Assembly: GCF_013009075.1 (NCBI RefSeq)
Contig: NZ_CP053108.1
Location: 3,490,517 to 3,554,516, forward strand
Direction: 5' to 3'
DNA from: Halomonas sp. TA22
Lineage (GTDB): Bacteria > Pseudomonadota > Gammaproteobacteria > Pseudomonadales > Halomonadaceae
DNA: 64,000 bases
The notes beneath the pieces were generated by a model, which did no database searches, was not told where the DNA came from, and saw only the letters and a list, made by a program, of their open reading frames with translations. This document shows, in pieces, positions 62,494 to 64,000 of the stretch. A program made the position numbers and the translations under genes. Numbering within the stretch: the first letter of the stretch is position 1; the number at the start of each line of letters is the position of its first letter.

Positions 62494-63180
62494 ATGTCTC
62501 GCCCACTGATCGGCATCACCACCTCGGATCGCAAGAGCTTGATTGCCTGGTTTTTCGACTGGCTGGCGGTGTGGCGCCATGGCGGTCGCCCGCTGCGCCT
62601 GTCGCCCTCCCGCGCCAAGCCAGAGTATCTCGACGGACTGATCATCGGCGGCGGCGACGACATCGAAGCGCGGCTCTATGGCGGCGAGGTGCAGCTCGAC
62701 GTCCGCGTCGACCCGCAGCGCGACCAGCTGGAGCTCGAGCTGCTTGAGCGCTTCATTCCGCGTGGCTGCCCGGTGCTGGGCATCTGTCGCGGCGCCCAGT
62801 TGATCAACGTCTATCTCGGCGGCACTCTGGACAGCGACATCTATACCACGCACCAGGGCCTCAAGCGGCGTCGCACGGTGCTGCCCCGCAAGACCGTGGA
62901 TATCGTCGCCGACAGCCAGCTGCACCGTATCCTCGAGGTCAGTTGGTGTCGCATCAACAGCCTGCACCATCAGGCCGTGCAACAGGCGGGGCGCGGGATC
63001 GAGATCGTCGCCCGCGACCGCGATGGGCTGGTGCAGGGAATCGAGTCCCGCGAGCACGCCTTCCTGCTCGGCGTGCAGTGGCACCCCGAGTGGCTGATCT
63101 TCAACCGCCCCCAGCAGCGCCTGATACGTGCGCTGGTCGAGGCCTCTCGCGTCGCCTCGTCGACATCGCGCCAAACGTAA
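62494..63180 (+). CDS. Class I glutamine-amidotransferase-like hydrolase (peptidase C26/PuuD-like)
   Basis: 228 residues. Nucleophile C98 lies in LGICRGAQLINVYLGG; the partner His and Glu are in GVQWHPEWL. The N terminus PLIGITTSDRKS is PuuD-like. Such enzymes cleave gamma-glutamyl amides or release ammonia from glutamine. GGAG precedes the ATG. Functional partner of the amidoligase immediately upstream; together they may couple formation and cleavage of an amide bond. Convergent with osmC. Confidence 0.85.
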   Translation: MSRPLIGITTSDRKSLIAWFFDWLAVWRHGGRPLRLSPSRAKPEYLDGLIIGGGDDIEARLYGGEVQLDVRVDPQRDQLELELLERFIPRGCPVLGICRGAQLINVYLGGTLDSDIYTTHQGLKRRRTVLPRKTVDIVADSQLHRILEVSWCRINSLHHQAVQQAGRGIEIVARDRDGLVQGIESREHAFLLGVQWHPEWLIFNRPQQRLIRALVEASRVASSTSRQT

Positions 63181-63202
63181 GCGACCGCCCGAAGGCGGTC
63201 GC
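63181..63202. terminator. Hairpin between convergent amidotransferase and osmC genes
   Basis: GCGACCGCC at 63181-63189 pairs with GGCGGTCGC at 63194-63202 around CGAA, starting at the stop codon. No T run, but the stem is nine GC-rich pairs and it lies between two convergent stops. Confidence 0.55.
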
Positions 63203-63227
63203 TGATATCGAAGAGGCTGACACCGGC

Positions 63228-63659
63228 TCAGCTCTCCAGCGTGGCATCCAGGGTGATCTCGGCCTTGAACAGCTTGGAGATCGGGCACCCCTCCTTGGCC
63301 TTGTTGGCCGCATCGTCGAATGCCGCCTGGTCGGCGCCGGGGATCTTGACCCGCGTCTCGAGATGGATGGCCGTCACGCTGAATCCCTCGTCACCCTTCT
63401 CCAGGGTGACGCTCGCCTGGGTAACGATGCTCTCGGCGGTCATGCCCGCCTCACCCAGTATCATCGACAGCGCCATGGAGTAGCAGCTGGCGTGAGCCGC
63501 GCCAATCAACTCCTCAGGGTTGGTCCCCGGCTGCCCCTCGAAGCGCGTGTTGAAACCATAGGGATTGGCATCGAGCACTCCGCTCTCGGTGGAGACCGTG
63601 CCCTTGCCTTGCTTAAGATCACCTTCCCAGTGCGCGGAAGCCTTCTTGATGATGCTCAT
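63228..63659 (-). CDS. osmC: OsmC-family peroxidase
   Basis: 143 residues, family length. It reduces organic hydroperoxides with a two-cysteine mechanism: peroxidatic C59 in IGAAHASCYSMALS and resolving C124 in AKEGCPISKLFKA. The N terminus KASAHWEGDLKQGKGTVS is OsmC-type rather than Ohr. Likely cytoplasmic, induced by osmotic or stationary-phase stress in relatives. Monocistronic; AAGGAGA precedes the ATG. Confidence 0.93.
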   Translation of the reverse strand: MSIIKKASAHWEGDLKQGKGTVSTESGVLDANPYGFNTRFEGQPGTNPEELIGAAHASCYSMALSMILGEAGMTAESIVTQASVTLEKGDEGFSVTAIHLETRVKIPGADQAAFDDAANKAKEGCPISKLFKAEITLDATLES

Positions 63660-63752
63660 TGCGTCTCCTTGGGTATTTTCCTGGCAAAACGACGTGTTAC
63701 CACGCCATGATCAATCGAGTCACGACCAATCGAATGAACAGAACGCGAACCG

Positions 63753-64000
63753 TCAGGTTAGCGCGGCCAGCGCCGCATCGTAATCCGGTTCGTGTTTGAT
63801 CTCGTCCACCAATTGACTGTAGATCACTTGATCGTTTTCATCGATGACCACCACCGCCCGCGCCGTCAACCCAGCCATCGGCCCGCTGGAGAGTGCCACG
63901 CCGTAATCGCGATGGAACTCGGGATGGCGGAACGTCGACAGGGTGATCACGTCATCCAGCCCCTCGGCACCGCAGAAGCGCTTGGCCGCAAAGGGCAGGT
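63753..64000 (-). CDS. tpx: Atypical 2-Cys peroxiredoxin Tpx, C-terminal part (5' end beyond window)
   Basis: Only the last 82 or so codons are visible. The sequence ([48 protein letters not shown]) is the C-terminal half of thiol peroxidase Tpx, including the resolving cysteine in RFCGAEG. It detoxifies hydroperoxides using thioredoxin. Adjacent to osmC, though transcribed separately; both run leftward. Confidence 0.92.
   Translation of the reverse strand, partial: LPFAAKRFCGAEGLDDVITLSTFRHPEFHRDYGVALSSGPMAGLTARAVVVIDENDQVIYSQLVDEIKHEPDYDAALAALT

Noticed and set aside
1-64000. CRISPR arrays, prophage or insertion sequences
   Set aside because: No regularly spaced repeats, integrase, transposase or terminal inverted repeats were recognised anywhere in the window.

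Overview
This 64-kb window comes from a chromosome-like, GC-rich, densely coded gammaproteobacterium. Acidic exported proteins, the mix of hut, formate dehydrogenase and two-partner-secretion genes, and the general protein sequences suggest a halophilic Halomonas-type organism. That identification is inferred from sequence character, not from a marker gene. No rRNA, tRNA, CRISPR array, prophage or insertion sequence was seen.

Region by region. (1) 1-11.9 kb is a histidine/imidazole utilisation island. It has a YjiH-type membrane protein, a leftward hutC-hutD-2OG/Fe(II) oxygenase operon and a rightward hutH-FAD dehydrogenase operon. These are followed by a polar amino-acid ABC importer, a HisC-like aminotransferase and a second HutC paralogue. 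Three TATATA-centred palindromes (about 3449, 3630 and 6697) look like HutC operators and tie the three transcription units together. (2) 12.4-17.9 kb is a compact glycan cassette: glycosyltransferase, UDP-galactopyranose mutase, clan GH-A glycosidase-like protein and ABC exporter. (3) 17.9-19.1 kb has gloA and an NlpC/P60 lipoprotein. (4) 19.1-27 kb is a GntR-regulated catabolic operon: alpha/beta hydrolase, C45 autoproteolytic acyltransferase/hydrolase, and a dipeptide-type ABC importer with both ATPases fused. (5) 27-34 kb has a DMT exporter, a SPOR-tailed D,D-carboxypeptidase, a lipoprotein, and a two-component system embedded among three PepSY proteins with a shared direct-repeat operator. 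(6) 34-42.3 kb has a PaoABC-like molybdenum hydroxylase, hemN with an Anr/Fnr-like box, a PRC-barrel protein, an MFS transporter and an acidic exported protein.

(7) 42.4-51.5 kb is a selenoprotein formate dehydrogenase module: fdnG (in-frame UGA-Sec with a visible SECIS hairpin), fdnH, fdnI, fdhE, selA and selB. SelB runs normally for about 619 residues, then at about 51,480 the sequence switches abruptly into the antisense strand of a two-partner-secretion exoprotein gene (tpsA/fhaB/cdiA-like). That gene is itself cut off after about 670 residues; its TpsB transporter follows to 55.3 kb. Either a real rearrangement removed both 3' ends or the contig is chimeric here. The formate dehydrogenase depends on SelB, so this junction is the most consequential oddity in the window.

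(8) 55.7-64 kb has a glutaredoxin, an uncharacterised membrane protein, two J-domain proteins (one lacking HPD), a large MscS channel, an amidoligase with a class-I glutamine-amidotransferase-like hydrolase, OsmC, and the end of a Tpx peroxiredoxin.

The best candidates for little-described systems are the hut island with its extra oxygenase, dehydrogenase and aminotransferase; the C45-acylase/fused-ABC importer operon; the galactofuranose export cassette; the PepSY/two-component circuit; and the amidoligase pair.
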